From: Ilyonectria destructans
Lineage: Eukaryota; Ascomycota; Sordariomycetes; Hypocreales; Nectriaceae
Reading direction: 5' to 3'
Assembly: GCA_020740775.1 (NCBI GenBank)
Contig: JAHEWK010000022.1
Coordinates: 248,001 to 312,000 of the forward strand
Length of the DNA stretch: 64,000 nt
Shown: piece by piece, positions 36,401 through 47,129 of the stretch
Layout of the letters: each line of letters starts with the position of its first letter
Numbering within the stretch: position 1 is the first letter of the stretch
The notes under the pieces: model-generated
Databases searched by the model: none
What the model saw: only the letters and a program-made list of their open reading frames with translations
What the model was told of the DNA's origin: nothing
Translations under genes and position numbers: made by a program

Positions 36401-36519
36401 CCTAATCCATTTGGAGAAGTGGATTTGCATTGGCGCTCCTGGAGCCCCCAGCCCTGTGCATTGGACTGGACTGGATCCGACCTCGAAATCCAGTCCAGTC
36501 CAATCCAACAAGATCACTG
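33441..36519 (+). mobile_element. structurally complete hAT element (3,079 bp)
   Basis: The left end begins CAGTGATCTTGTTGGA and the right end is its reverse complement (TCCAACAAGATCACTG). The inverted repeats extend about 24 bp with two mismatches. Subterminal sequence on both sides is full of ggactgga/tccagtcc motifs, the presumed transposase-binding sites. A perfect 8-bp duplication, caccagtc, flanks it. Inside is one plus-strand transposase gene. Ends, length and target duplication show that this copy arrived by transposition and has not been truncated. Confidence 0.95.
33807..36301 (+). CDS. hAT transposase, two exons, probable small lesion at the exon junction
   Basis: Exon 1 (33807 to about 35066) has a BED-type zinc finger (VWYCYLCEK ... 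HLHLKHH), then SLSFDLWTSPNYLAVLGVAA with the first catalytic Asp, and YFMSDNASANDVCVDSV with the second. Exon 2 (from about 35120 to 36301) starts LIQSQPTRWNSYF, the RW box, and ends with the dimerisation domain DLARMALDVLAVPSMSDECE and ECLRSWFG. A canonical intron (GTGAGT at 35069, AG at 35119) lies between, but the exon 1 frame meets TAG at 35064-35066 just before the donor. Either a weak upstream donor is used (for example GTCTGA at 35045 with an acceptor at 35130) or a one- or two-base indel has disabled the gene. All key residues otherwise appear present. About 800 residues, normal for the family. Confidence 0.85.
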
Positions 36520-36527
36520 CACCAGTC
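36520..36527. repeat. 8-bp target-site duplication, right (caccagtc)
   Basis: Matches 33433-33440 exactly, directly after the right inverted repeat. Confidence 0.93.
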
Positions 36528-36909
36528 ATCACGGTGAATCTTCAGATCGACTGGCATGAACGAAAGTTGTCATTTTTGTCTCGGACATGAACGATCCTGG
36601 GTGATGCTTTTTCTGCTCTTGAAAGCTTCAGTTTGTTGGGCGTTGAGAAAGGTAGGGTTTGAATCAGTCGGCCGAAAATCTGGTAGTTTCATGTGCTGCT
36701 TCTCTATTTGTTCAAAGCCTTTGGGCGTCACAGTTCGCAATCAACAAAGTTCACGATTTATGCATGAACAGCTCTGCCTAATAGACTTGTACTCGGTTGC
36801 GGATTATATCAGTGCTAGATAAAGAATCGCATACTCCAAAATACAACCTCTCTGCCCAGGATGCTCAATTTCATGACATTGTTGCAGATACTAATCCTGC
36901 TCAAAATAC
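36528..36909. other. intergenic, no gene seen
   Basis: Downstream region of the lysozyme gene; nothing recognisable. Confidence 0.5.
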
Positions 36910-37811
36910 CTAGCACTTGTTCGGAAGAGCCTTTTCGGTGGTCTTCTTCTTAGCCAAAGCAATCTCGGCGTTGCGTCGGCGAACAAGACCATTGAGCTTC
37001 TTGCCACCTGCGTACACCCACTTCGGGAGCTCAGTAGACAAGACCGTGTTCACGTTCTGGCCCTGGTTGAGGCGCTTGATCAGGGTAGACGTCTTAGTGG
37101 CTCCGCAACCCATGTTGAAAGCCCAGCTGACCAAGGCGCCATACTGGTTCTTGTTGAGAGTCACGGAGCTGCTGACCATGGCTGTGATGCACTTCTCGAA
37201 TTTCTGTAAAAGAGGAGGTGTCAATGAGTGCGTGAAAAGTGAATGCTAGAGGAGAATACTTACTGTCATGTCAGTTGCGAGGAGGTTTTTGCCATTGGCC
37301 TTAGACAGTGGGATAGAGTACGGGACGTCGGTGCATCTCGAGTTGCTGCAGAGGTGCCCATATCCGACAGTGGGATAGCCAGCAGCATCCTTGTCTAATG
37401 CCAGCGTATTAGCATACCTAATCTTCCGGTATTGTCTTCAAAGAACAAAGAACACTTACAGATATTCGCCCTGAATCCCTCGAAATCGGAGATGAGATTC
37501 ACGGTAGCCGCGTTCGACTTCGGCGCACCGCAAGTACCGCACTTCTTCACGACAAATCCGCTGGAGCCTGTCTTGACATAGTAGTCCGAGACATAGCAGC
37601 CATATGAGGTCTTGTCCCAGATACTAGTACCCAAAACCTTTTCTCCGGTGGTTTGACAAGATAGGGTAACATCAGTTCCCTTCTTGAAGGACCTCTTTAC
37701 GGAGTAGCTAGTGCCTGGACCACTTCGGCAGTTGACATTGTCACCGGTGATCTTATAGGCGCTAGTCAGGGATGCTGCAAGAGCATAGACAGCAAAGAGA
37801 GAGAACTTCAT
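36910..37811 (-). CDS. secreted GH24 (phage-type) lysozyme with N-terminal SH3 domain
   Basis: Three exons, 37811-37460, 37394-37264 and 37203-36910, join in phase to about 258 residues. MKFSLFAVYALAASLTSA is a good signal peptide. Residues ~20-90 form a bacterial-type SH3 domain (NVNCRSGPGTSYSVKRSF, SYGCYVSDYYVKTG). The GH24 domain begins VNLISDFEGFRANI. Its Glu, the Asp of YKDAAG and the Thr of YPTVGYGH keep the 9- and 15-residue spacing of the T4-lysozyme triad, with the first intron falling between Glu and Asp. The ending GALVSWAFNMGCGATKTSTL and GLVRRRNAEIALAK is also typical. It should hydrolyse peptidoglycan outside the cell, so bacterial competition or feeding is the likely role (inferred). 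The fold is ultimately of bacterial or phage origin; the introns show long residence in fungi. Confidence 0.9.
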
Positions 37812-39891
37812 CGTGATACGTGTTGTAGAAGAGATGAATGGATAGAGAGGTTGGTTTCCTGCGGAACAGTTGAGCCTTTTATGTTTCAGGCGGATCACTT
37901 TTAGCCCGGAGCTGACAACAGAAGGGCAAAGTCTTTCCTGCACTCCCTTTCAAATTTGGCAAGGCCTGCCTTTCAGCCTCTTGTTCTCTCACCACGAAGC
38001 CTTCCACTTTCGAAGGGAACTGGTCATTCTTGACTCCAGAGATAATAAGACGGCATGACACTTGTGCCGATTCATTGTTTATTGGCGCGTTAAACGAAGC
38101 CGGCAGAATCGGAGAATCTATTTGAGGAAGGAGGACCAATGCGGGAGCGGAGATTGATATTAAAGGATGCCGGGGATATGCCTCAATTCTGCAAGCTGAA
38201 ATGCAGGAACCCTTTCGACTGTGCCGGTTCAACGGCCCGAGCTTGGGCCGTTGAGCGGACGGCTAAATTTAACTCGGCGACTAAGACTTCGTTGGCGCAT
38301 ACATTTCTAACAGAATCCGCTTGCGGTTAGGTAGGGCTACTCACCGCTTTAGCCAGCGAGGTCTAGATGCAAGACACGATTCCTACACGTTCGCTAAGCC
38401 CAGTGTAACCCTGCTTAAAGTTAGCACCCCACGATGAGCTAGAATTTGCTCGGCGAATCACTGCTACCTTCATCCTCGGAGTAATCTTATGCCACTGAAC
38501 TGGTTGCCTTGTAACAACGCTACTCGCGGTCATGCTGCAGCTAGCAAGGCAGCTTGAGATCGCGAGGGTGTGGTGGCTGAGAAAGACGGACATATCCAGC
38601 AGCTATCGCCGATCTAGGCGCGGATGAGAGCGGGTGGCGCCTGCTAGGTTAGAGTAAGGATAGGGGTCTTTATGCGAGGACAAGCAAAAACATTGTTCTG
38701 CCTAGACTCGCCAGACTCTCGTCCTAGCACGCTTGACGCGGGCCTGTTTTGCCCAACCAGTGTCTGCAAGGACAGTAGTTGAAACCTGAAGACATGTGAA
38801 AATGTACCCCATAAACCCAAGCTGTTATAATTACTCCTGATCTGTTACCTGACTCCAGTTGCAGCCAGATCTTGGCAAGGGGTGGTCAGACTGCCCATAA
38901 GGCGCTTATGGGCATCAGCTGCGTGAAACCTGGGCCATCCATTCTTGGCCGCAGCGGTAAACTTCCAGGTCCAAGTAGAAAAAGGTACTACGTGGTAAGT
39001 AATCAACAAGCGTTGCGTAGGATTTCATTCTAGAGCTGCAAGCTCCATCCTTCGATGTTTCAGCTCCTACAGCACAAAGGCCATTGCTTGGTCTAGTGGA
39101 GGCCGTGCTAAATTAAGCCGAGAGCGCCCCCAAATCAAAGCGAAACACGTGAGTACCCAAAATGTGACAAAAAGCAATATGAAAACCAGTAAATTTACAG
39201 AATGTGCTTCATTAATGTGCTTTAATTGATTGGACTTCCTGGCATTGGTATTGGTCGCGTGTCAGGAATTGATGCCCGCAACTTATTTTTAAAGAGTGGT
39301 GCATATGCCGGCAGATAACAGCTAAGTTAAGCCGCAGCTCATCTAGGATCGACGGGATGTCGTCATTTCACATGCGTGGCATCGACTTACACAAAATTCC
39401 GATACCTTGTGAGCATTAAAAGTTCAGTTGCAAGCTGCGACTCAAGAAGATTATATCCGAATGGTTTTATATGGAGATTTTGGGGTCAGGGATGACGGGC
39501 TGTTCAGAGGACAAACCTTTATCAGAACAAAACAAAATTAACACCAGTTATAGAGTGAGAGAATCGTAGACGAATGAATCTAGTCCCATATTTTTCACTA
39601 CCCGATGACACAAGTTATTGGAGTTTGGAATAATTGTCGGATTGAAGCTCGACAAAATGATTGCTGACATAAGAATGTCTTGGCTCCGAAATATTCAAGA
39701 AAGGAATAGCTTCGTACCCTGGCGGGCTGCATATCTTATCGCGTTGTACGGTGACAGGGCCGAAACTTGCTGCCTAGGAAAAAGCAACAACATCGCAACA
39801 GGATAATTGCAATAAGTCGCCCAGCCAGTTCGAGGCTGCTTGATGGCGGTATATTCACAGCGGGCTCCTTTGAGAAAATCTCGTGCAAAAC
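37812..39891. other. long intergenic region, no gene recognised
   Basis: About 2 kb with no coding family on either strand. Short frames such as 38363-38593 have no visible motif. The first 100 bases are the lysozyme promoter/leader. Confidence 0.5.
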
Positions 39892-40067
39892 TGATACGTG
39901 AAAAATCAGTCTTGGGCCTGGTGCTTAAGACTGGCATTATATGTAACATCACGTGAGGAAGGAGACCTTATGCTCCCGTCCTCAACTGTAGTTTTAGCTC
40001 GTCATCCATCTTTCTACATCTACATGACAACCTCACTTTATGTGACCTCCGCGGTATATTCGCATCA
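39892..40067 (+). repeat. solo LTR, family A, copy 3
   Basis: A 176-bp copy of the 6803-6978 unit, nearly identical over its length, flanked on both sides by aaaac, a perfect 5-bp target duplication. Confidence 0.92.
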
Positions 40068-40573
40068 AAAACTCTCCCGTACTCCCCAAAGCTATGGGGC
40101 GCCAGGCGGAGGCCGCTCTGGGGCAGATTGGAAACAGGTGTAGCTATGCATATCTGACAAGGCTGTGGAAGATTTTGCTGTTGATGGCCCAGGCCACGAT
40201 CTTTGGGTCGTACCTCCGTATGATCAAGCCACCAAACTTCCGTCCCTCGAGGAAAACAACTGCCGAAATTGCCCCTCAATATGATGCTGACTGTGTTATA
40301 CACTGCCGTGATCCCTGAAAGCCACAGTAATAGAATGGTGACCGGTAATTTCCTCTATATAAGGTGTAATTTTCGTTCATCTTCTCGCGCAGATGCGATG
40401 GTCTCTATTTGTATTCAGTTATTCCCCATAATACTGCCCCAAAACTTGATTTACTTGTTTGCAACCAAGTCAATCGACAGAACGTTCGTTCACTCCATCG
40501 TTACTATTGCATTTGTCTGTATCTGATAAGCTGTCCTTTTCACTTTCATCACTTTTGCCTTTCCCGAACAAGC
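40068..40573. other. intergenic, possible promoter
   Basis: Contains ctatataagg near 40355 and pyrimidine-rich sequence before the AT-hook ATG at 40574; no other gene recognised. Confidence 0.4.
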
Positions 40574-40729
40574 ATGCCCGATAAACAACAGCCGAGACGC
40601 CGAGGGCGGCCTAGAAAGGTCCAGACAGAAGAAGAACGACTAGCGGCGCAACGCATACACTCAGCGCTCCTAATAGTGCAATCAGTCCGTCTGGACGCCT
40701 CAGACTGGCCATTTAGTCCGTTTGACTAG
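40574..40729 (+). pseudogene. AT-hook protein start, truncated by repeats
   Basis: From the ATG the frame reads MPDKQQPRRRGRPRKVQTEE, an AT-hook (RGRP core) followed by a helical EERLAAQ segment. After about 35 residues it runs into hAT-like repetitive DNA and stops. A TATA-like ctatataagg about 220 bases upstream and a pyrimidine leader suggest a genuine gene or hAT transposase start. The downstream coding part is missing. Confidence 0.45.
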
Positions 40730-40890
40730 GCTAGACTAAACTAGCAGTCCGTCTGACTTTGGTCGGACTGGACTAGCAGTCTGACTGAGATGTGCAGACT
40801 GGACTGGCAGTCTGACCGAGATGTGCAGACTGAACTATCGGTCCGTCCGTCACCGTCAGACCAGACTGCAGTGCAAACTGCGGTCTAGAC
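40675..40890. repeat. agtccgtctg/cagactg-rich hAT-end-like repeat block
   Basis: Dense direct and inverted copies of cagtccgtctgac, ggactggac and gagatgtgcagactg; two ~31-bp units around 40783-40850 are near-identical. It resembles the subterminal region at 560-700 and the ends of the complete hAT element in style, not in exact sequence. Confidence 0.55.
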
Positions 40891-41557
40891 TAATATCCAG
40901 ACACGTGACTTGTGGCCCTTCGCCCTGCCTGCCTCCAATGTTGAAGGCATCACGCTGGACTTGGCTTAATCCGGCCTTTGGGTCGTTCTCTCGCATTGAC
41001 GGTAACCGTAGGCTCACTGCACCACGTCACTGATATCGGTCTTTCGACGGTCTTTCGACGATTCGGGAATATATCTCTGATCATGATGGAATTGATACCA
41101 GACGGAAGCTCTCAGCACGGTAGATTCGGTGACTATATCGTAACTAGTATGAAATATGATTCTTACGCAGAGACCAGCCGTGTTTACTAGCATCTCAAGT
41201 GATTTGCCGAGGTGCGTGTTACGCGAGCGAACCTACCCTACATGCGCCGGATAGGGGATACCTTGCATGCCACGTACCTGTAATGGCGGGGCAGGTATCT
41301 CTTAACGCCACCGGGCGGGTTTTCGCCGGTCAGATAACATGCACTTCATCATCTCTCACGTTGCAGATATTCTTCCTGGAAATCGGCCAGGTAGCCCATT
41401 CAAAGCTATAAAGTAGGTTGCTGTTGAACAGGTCGACATATGTAATTCTGGGATCTTGTTAGGCCGATGGTTTCAGTTGTATGATACTTGGTTTGCCATA
41501 GATTAACGCAGTGCTGGGCTGTACCGGCTAACATATCTTAGCAGTGCATCGAAATTT
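40891..41557. other. intergenic, no gene seen
   Basis: No recognisable coding or repeat family. Confidence 0.45.
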
Positions 41558-41977
41558 TTACCAAATGCATGTCACGCGTTGGACGCGTTGGATTGTGTAG
41601 TTGTTAAATTGGCACTCTGCAGCAGGCCACAGATTTAGAAAGACGCTGCCTGAGCCACCCCGAATCTTGCACAGAAAGCTGTTAAGTCTCGCCATTCCAG
41701 TGCGGAGCTGCGACAGTACGTCTGCTTCCTTCCTCTTCAGCGGGTCATATAGAGTATAGGTATGCTTGCCTGGCAGTGCCGTGTCTATCTGCTTCGAGTA
41801 TTTCCCGACTCTTTCTGGTAGTGTTCTTGTTTGCCGCTGCTTGGTTATCGCTAGTCTTATCTTTGTGGATCTTGCTAGATGTGGTGGCACATCTGGTATG
41901 CATTCTCCTTCTGTGGCCTTCCGGGCTGCTGCTTTGGCTTTTAGTCCTAGCGCGAAATCCTCTTCTCCCTTTTCCAC
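41558..41977 (-). pseudogene. LINE (Tad-like) C-terminal fragment
   Basis: The minus-strand frame contains ALPGKHTYTLYDPLKRKEAD, LSQLRTGMARLNSFLCKI, the signature of the C-terminal region after reverse transcriptase and RNase H in fungal Tad-type non-LTR retrotransposons. There it precedes a Cys/His zinc knuckle, which is not intact here. Only about 140 codons remain; upstream there is no reverse transcriptase. Confidence 0.7.
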
Positions 41978-42194
41978 CCTCGAGATGTCGACCGTGCAAT
42001 AAAATGCATCGCTTCGACTTTGCTAAGGTGGGACGAGGGTGGCGATCGCATGACGTCAGCAAAAGAGATGTGCGGGCTATTGTAAGTGGAACTAGTCCTG
42101 GCCTAAAGATAGTGCGAGAAGGTTTGCAACATCCTATATCATAGCAGTCTACGGATACCACTTGTCCCAGAAACATGTACGTATAGGACAACGA

Positions 42195-43715
42195 TCAAGG
42201 TTTTCTCCCCCAGATAAAATAGACCGGGAGATAGAGATGAATTGATGGATCCTTGAGGTCATTCTTTACCTTGGCCATAAACACCTGTATTTCTTCTTCG
42301 CTCCAGCCGAGTATGCGTCCAAAGACTCCGGGGGTGTAAGAGTCAACGAATTTGAGCTCCTGAACAGACTGATATCTCCCAATCTCCTTAAGTTTTGGAT
42401 CTTTAGGCCACTCGCCAATAGGTATCTGTTTTCAGTTATTGGTATCTATATTTCAAAGCGACATAGCTCATGTAGGAAAATATGACAGCTACTAACCTTG
42501 TGAATTTCTTGTTGGATATCCACAAATCCTGCACCTTTCAATTGTTCTTTCCATTGAGGTGCATTATCCAAAGGTTTGCCAAACTTCGCCGCGCCGTTGC
42601 ATATAGTCTTTATCCAGAACTGGGCATTTGCGGCCCTTTCAGCTGTATCATCATCAGACATGAAACGTCCATAACAAGCCTGCAGCTCAATGTATCCACC
42701 AGAGACCAAGTGTTGGAACGCTTGCTGGAATAGTTGATCGTCGTTGGCTATACATCCTTCTAATTCGCGGGCATGTATAAAGTCAAATGGTTTATGATAT
42801 AGCCATTCTGACTCAAAGTCGTCAACTTCAAATGTACAATTGGGCGGCGTCCTGTATGACAACTGTTATTAAAATCCAACATAATAGAAGTGAGAGGAGG
42901 GAGCCTCCGGACCATTTAGGTTGTATTGGGCTTAAATCAGTCCCGAGCACTTCTGCGGACGGATGTTCACTACTGTAGAATCCAACGTATCAGAGGTCTG
43001 TTAGAAGTCAATATAAAGCAGCAGCCGCAATGGAATCTCACTCTGCAAAGTCCATTGCCCAGATACCAGTCCCGGTACCAAGGTCAAGTACACGCTGGAG
43101 ATTGTCGCCAATAGGAGCAAGGTATAGCTTTCCCGCAAGTACCAGACTCTATATGTGATGTACTAAATCCATTCGGTCTTGCTCTTCGTCGTCATTTGGC
43201 TGCAAATGACAGTTAGCTTATTTGTAGCATTTTTTCACGGGTGCTCTTTGGTAAATACCACTAGATAGGAGCCCGCGCGAAATGCATGGTATCGACGCCC
43301 ATTCTATAGCGATGTTAGTGCCTAGCAGCACTTCCTCTCCAACACTAACCTCGTATCTAATCAAGCATGCAATTACCAATTAGAAAAGTTTCTAAGCATT
43401 GCGGCCAGTTCGTGCATAACCTACCTGTAGTTCACAACGCTCGAGTTCAGAGATGACAGATAGCTAGTAGATCCATCTCTAGAGAAACCGTCAGGTAAGA
43501 TTGGTCAGGGTTGGCTCTAAACACTCACGAAGCATTGTAGGTAGAGTCATTATCGTGCAAAGCAACCTAGAAAAACTGCGTCAGCATCACTGTACATTAC
43601 TTGTCCAAGTAATTACTACATCCACCTGCAAATGGTTCTCAGCTAATAGACCCTGTAATTGCGTCGCTGGAGTTTGCGGGTCCTGACCCCGCTGCTGAGC
43701 GATTTCTTCAGCCAT
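42195..43715 (-). pseudogene. LaeA-like SAM-dependent methyltransferase with one in-frame stop
   Basis: Nine exons fit in phase: 43715-43626, 43566-43529, 43478-43425, 43356-43350, 43303-43259, 43199-43042, 42972-42913, 42851-42497 and 42425-42195, totalling 346 codons. The fourth exon is only 7 nt (ATACGAG) yet exactly restores YRYENGRRYHAFRAGSY, a family hallmark. SAM-binding motif I is [17 protein letters not shown], followed by VLGTDLSPIQP, FEVDDFESEW and FIHARELEG. The tail SYTPGVFGRILGWSEEE and YLPVYFIW is typical. The family includes LaeA and metabolite-cluster methyltransferases. The codon at 43151-43149 is TAG where Tyr is usual (HHI-stop-SL), before motif I, so the protein would end at residue 94. 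It sits 208 bp from the 3' end of the NRPS-like gene, same strand. Confidence 0.85.
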
Positions 43716-43923
43716 ATGTTGTAGGCTGCTCTTGATAGTTAAAGGCAATAAAGTCCGGGACCGCTGCTAAACGCCAACTCCCCCTTTTATTCTTTTTCCC
43801 CACCCCAACTTCGGCCAGCTGTCATCAGGCCATTCTATTACTGACTAGTATACATGCAGCGGGCTGTCAGTCAGACCATGCTCAAGACCAGAGGTGGTGG
43901 GACGGAATGAGCGGCTGTCCGGC

Positions 43924-46900
43924 TCAGCTATCCCAAATCGCCCCATATGCAAGAACACCCCGAGTCTCAAGACCATAAACAACCTTCTTAGTAACCTTCT
44001 CGTTTGCAATAATAATCACAGCCTCCGCCTTGAAACTTTGCACAAGATTATAACCCATCTTGACTAGATCTGGGCGGCCAAATCTCTTGGTATCATGGAT
44101 AACTGCGTTAGGTATCTGGGCCTTGATAACGTTACACAGATCCTTTCCAAACGTTTGTTCTGGTCGAGATGTTGACCAAATTAGCTGTATCGGGCAAGAA
44201 GGACTTTGAATGTGGCCTAACATAGGTCCGATGCCAGATCCAGTTGCGATCAGGATAACACGGTTAAAGAGAGTAGTGATACGCATAACGCCGCACGTAG
44301 GAACTCCACGAGTCCAAATATGAGTCAGTTCCTCTTTTATCATTGCCTTAGTCCAGTCGCCTGCGTTTGAGATAATGAGGGAATAGCCTCTAGGGCGGTT
44401 ATTTGCAGGCTCTGGAGTTGGGATGGTGGCAAAGGAATGCCACTCGAGCAGAGGATGCTTAGACAAGCGAGTAAATGACCCATTGACTGGGACTGTATAG
44501 TCAAAATGAAGTCTAATGGCGTGATCAGAGAGGACTTCTGTTTGAACAGGTACCTTTCGTAGAAAAACCCAAGACAAAGCAATGCTGGCAGTGGTAATAG
44601 TGAGGAGCCAGAATGAGGCTGACTGTACACAGGTGCTGCCCAAAGATGTGCTTAAGTCCTTAGTATCATTATAGGTAAGAACCACTTGGGCCCAAAAGAG
44701 ACCAAGCATGCCCCATCCAACAAAGCGATGCGTTTTCTCAAATAAATCATGGTGTGCTTTTCGGACTGATGGATACGCCATCACAAACATGACGAAGAAG
44801 AGAGCTAAAAGCATCCAAGAGATGATGTTTACAGCCAGCGGCTGATGGCCCCAGTTAGAGCATTTTGAAGTCATGCACACAACATTGCCAATGTTGGAAG
44901 CGAGGAGCCAGGCGCCGGCGCTAATTGCAGCGCCAGAGTGAACGCCACCAAGGTGATAAATCTTGGCGCATCGAGATCTGATAGCGAGTGGCCAGGACTT
45001 GGGTATACTACACGTTATCGTGTATAGGGCATTGATGATGAAGTCCTGTCGAATAAGAACGGCAAGGGCGAGGTTGATCGCTGCAACTGTACCTAACCAT
45101 TCTCTTTGGATACCAGAGAGAATGACTGCGAGAGCAGCTGCGATGTTGAAGATGCCAACCAGAGTGAACAAAAGGCGATACACAATGAGGATGCGATGTC
45201 GGAGACCCCGCATACGTTTCCTTTGCCTCTTTTCAGGAAGCGCCGCTTCTAGGTCGATGCTCTCTTCAACAACAGTAGCTTCTGACTTTTCGGAGGTATA
45301 GCTGACTTGTGTGAGGCTTGAAGTCGAGCTGTCGGATCGCGAGTGGCTGATGACCGCAGGCTTAGGAGAAGCAATGACTTCTGTAGAAGTCTTCTCCTCG
45401 GTGGGGGAGCTCTTCTCAGCCAAGGACTCTCTAGCTCTGAGGGCTTTCTTGTCAATCTTTCCATTGACAGTCATGGGGAATGTGTCCAGCAAGTGGAAAT
45501 GAGTTGGGATGGCGTAGTATGGTTGACGGCTCTTGACATGATCTACCACCTTCCCAAGATCACAGTCTTTTAGAGTGAGAAAACCATGAATCTCTCCCTC
45601 AGTGAGCAGAGCTGCGGCTCGGTTGACAGCTGGACAGGAGTTCATGGAAGCGACTACACCATCAAACTCCTCTCTGAATCCCTGCAATTGAGTCTTAGCG
45701 TCTCTGAAGTGTAGTCAATGCATTTCAATTCTTCTTACCCTGACTTTGAATCTATCGTTAACGCGACCTAGGATGTGAACGGACCCATCGACGTTCCAGC
45801 TGCAAAGATCCCCCGTGTTGTATATTTTAGACCTGCCCCAGTTAGCACGTGGGAAATCCGCTCGTATATCTCATATACTTACTCATCGTTCATAAAGGGA
45901 TCGTGAACGTATCTCTCGGCTGTCTTCTCTGGCAAACTGACGTACCCACGGGTGACCCCTAACCCGCCAGCCCACATGGCACCAATCTCACCAATGTCGG
46001 TTGGCTGGCTGTCATCATTGAGTATGGGAACATTATTGTTTAGTGTTGGTACGCCAATAGACAATGGCTGGTAGGTTTGGTGCTTGTGCATGGTGTTGAC
46101 AATAATGGCCTCTGAAAGGCCACAGCAATTGTAATACGTGCAGTGCGAGGCCCATAGATCAGCAAGTCTACGCAAGGATTAGTATGCAGACGCAGACCTA
46201 GACCAGGATATATGATTCAAGTGAAATATACCGTTGGGATGAAGGCTCGCCAGCTGTAGCCACAACTTTGCTATTGGGATAGTTCACAGGGTTGCATTTG
46301 GCCAATATGCTTGGGGCACACACAAAGACGTCGACCTGCATCGTGATTAGATGTTAACTTCTGATGAATTCCTGGTGGTCAATCTGTCTTACGTCTTGTA
46401 AAGCTTTTCGCCAGCCTGGGCCACGAGGGATTAGAATGCCTCTATTCACAAGACAACCGAGTATCTCCCATGCGGCTGTAATGGTATGAGTCGACACTGT
46501 GAACACCTGACAACAACCTTGGAATACTTACCTATATTAAAGCTGATATTGAGTACCCGACCGACTTGTGTACCAGGTGCGATACCAAGATCACTGAGTG
46601 ACTGACAGACGAGGTTGGTAACATTTTGGCGAGTAACATCGACATATTCCAAATCGTGAATGGCGACAACGTTGGATTCATCAATATGAGATAGCCGATG
46701 ACGGGTAGACCGTAAAGCCAAGACAGTATGCCCTCGGGTCTGCTCTAAACCAAACTTCAGGGTTGTATCGGAAACAACCGTTCCATCAAGAGGCACATAT
46801 TGAGCACGAGAGCTGAGAACGGACATGATACCCGCGAGCATATCGATACCACTCTTGACGATAAGGGGTACACGATGCCCTGGTACCACGCCCAGACCTT

Positions 46901-47129
46901 GCAGCTTCCGTGCAAGACTGGCACTTCTCGGGGCAAGCTCACCATATGTGATCTGAGATGGAGGCTGGGTTGAGAGGTCCCGAGTAGCGGTGGCATCAGC
47001 CCTCACGGCTACATGATGCTGGAAGGCTGCGGTGACTGTTGAGAAGCGAGGGGTGTCCAAAACCCCGTAGCTAAAGGAGAGAGGCATGGGCCTCATACCG
47101 GGCTCAAGCCGTTCTGAGAAGTTCTGCAT
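43924..47129 (-). CDS. NRPS-like adenylation domain fused to membrane ferric-reductase-like oxidoreductase
   Basis: Six exons: 47129-46532, 46475-46393, 46335-46232, 46167-45883, 45832-45739 and 45681-43924, in phase, about 973 residues. The N-terminal half is an ANL adenylation domain: ITYGELAPRSASLARKL, AQYVPLDG, NISFNIAAWEILGC, YYNCCGLSEA, IYNTGDLCSW, GRVNDRFKVRGFR and the catalytic Lys region VNGKIDKKAL. After a Ser/Glu linker, about six helices (RILIVYRLLFTLVGIFNIAA ... HRFVGWGMLGLFWAQVV) lead to an NAD(P)-binding FNR-like domain (VILIATGSGIGPMLGHIQ). The glycine-rich A3 motif (TSGTTGxPKG type) is missing: the sequence jumps from AIHDLEYVD to VTRQNVTNL. There is no carrier domain, so the acyl-adenylate would have to be reduced or handed over directly. 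Likely specialised metabolism; activation is doubtful. Confidence 0.85.
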
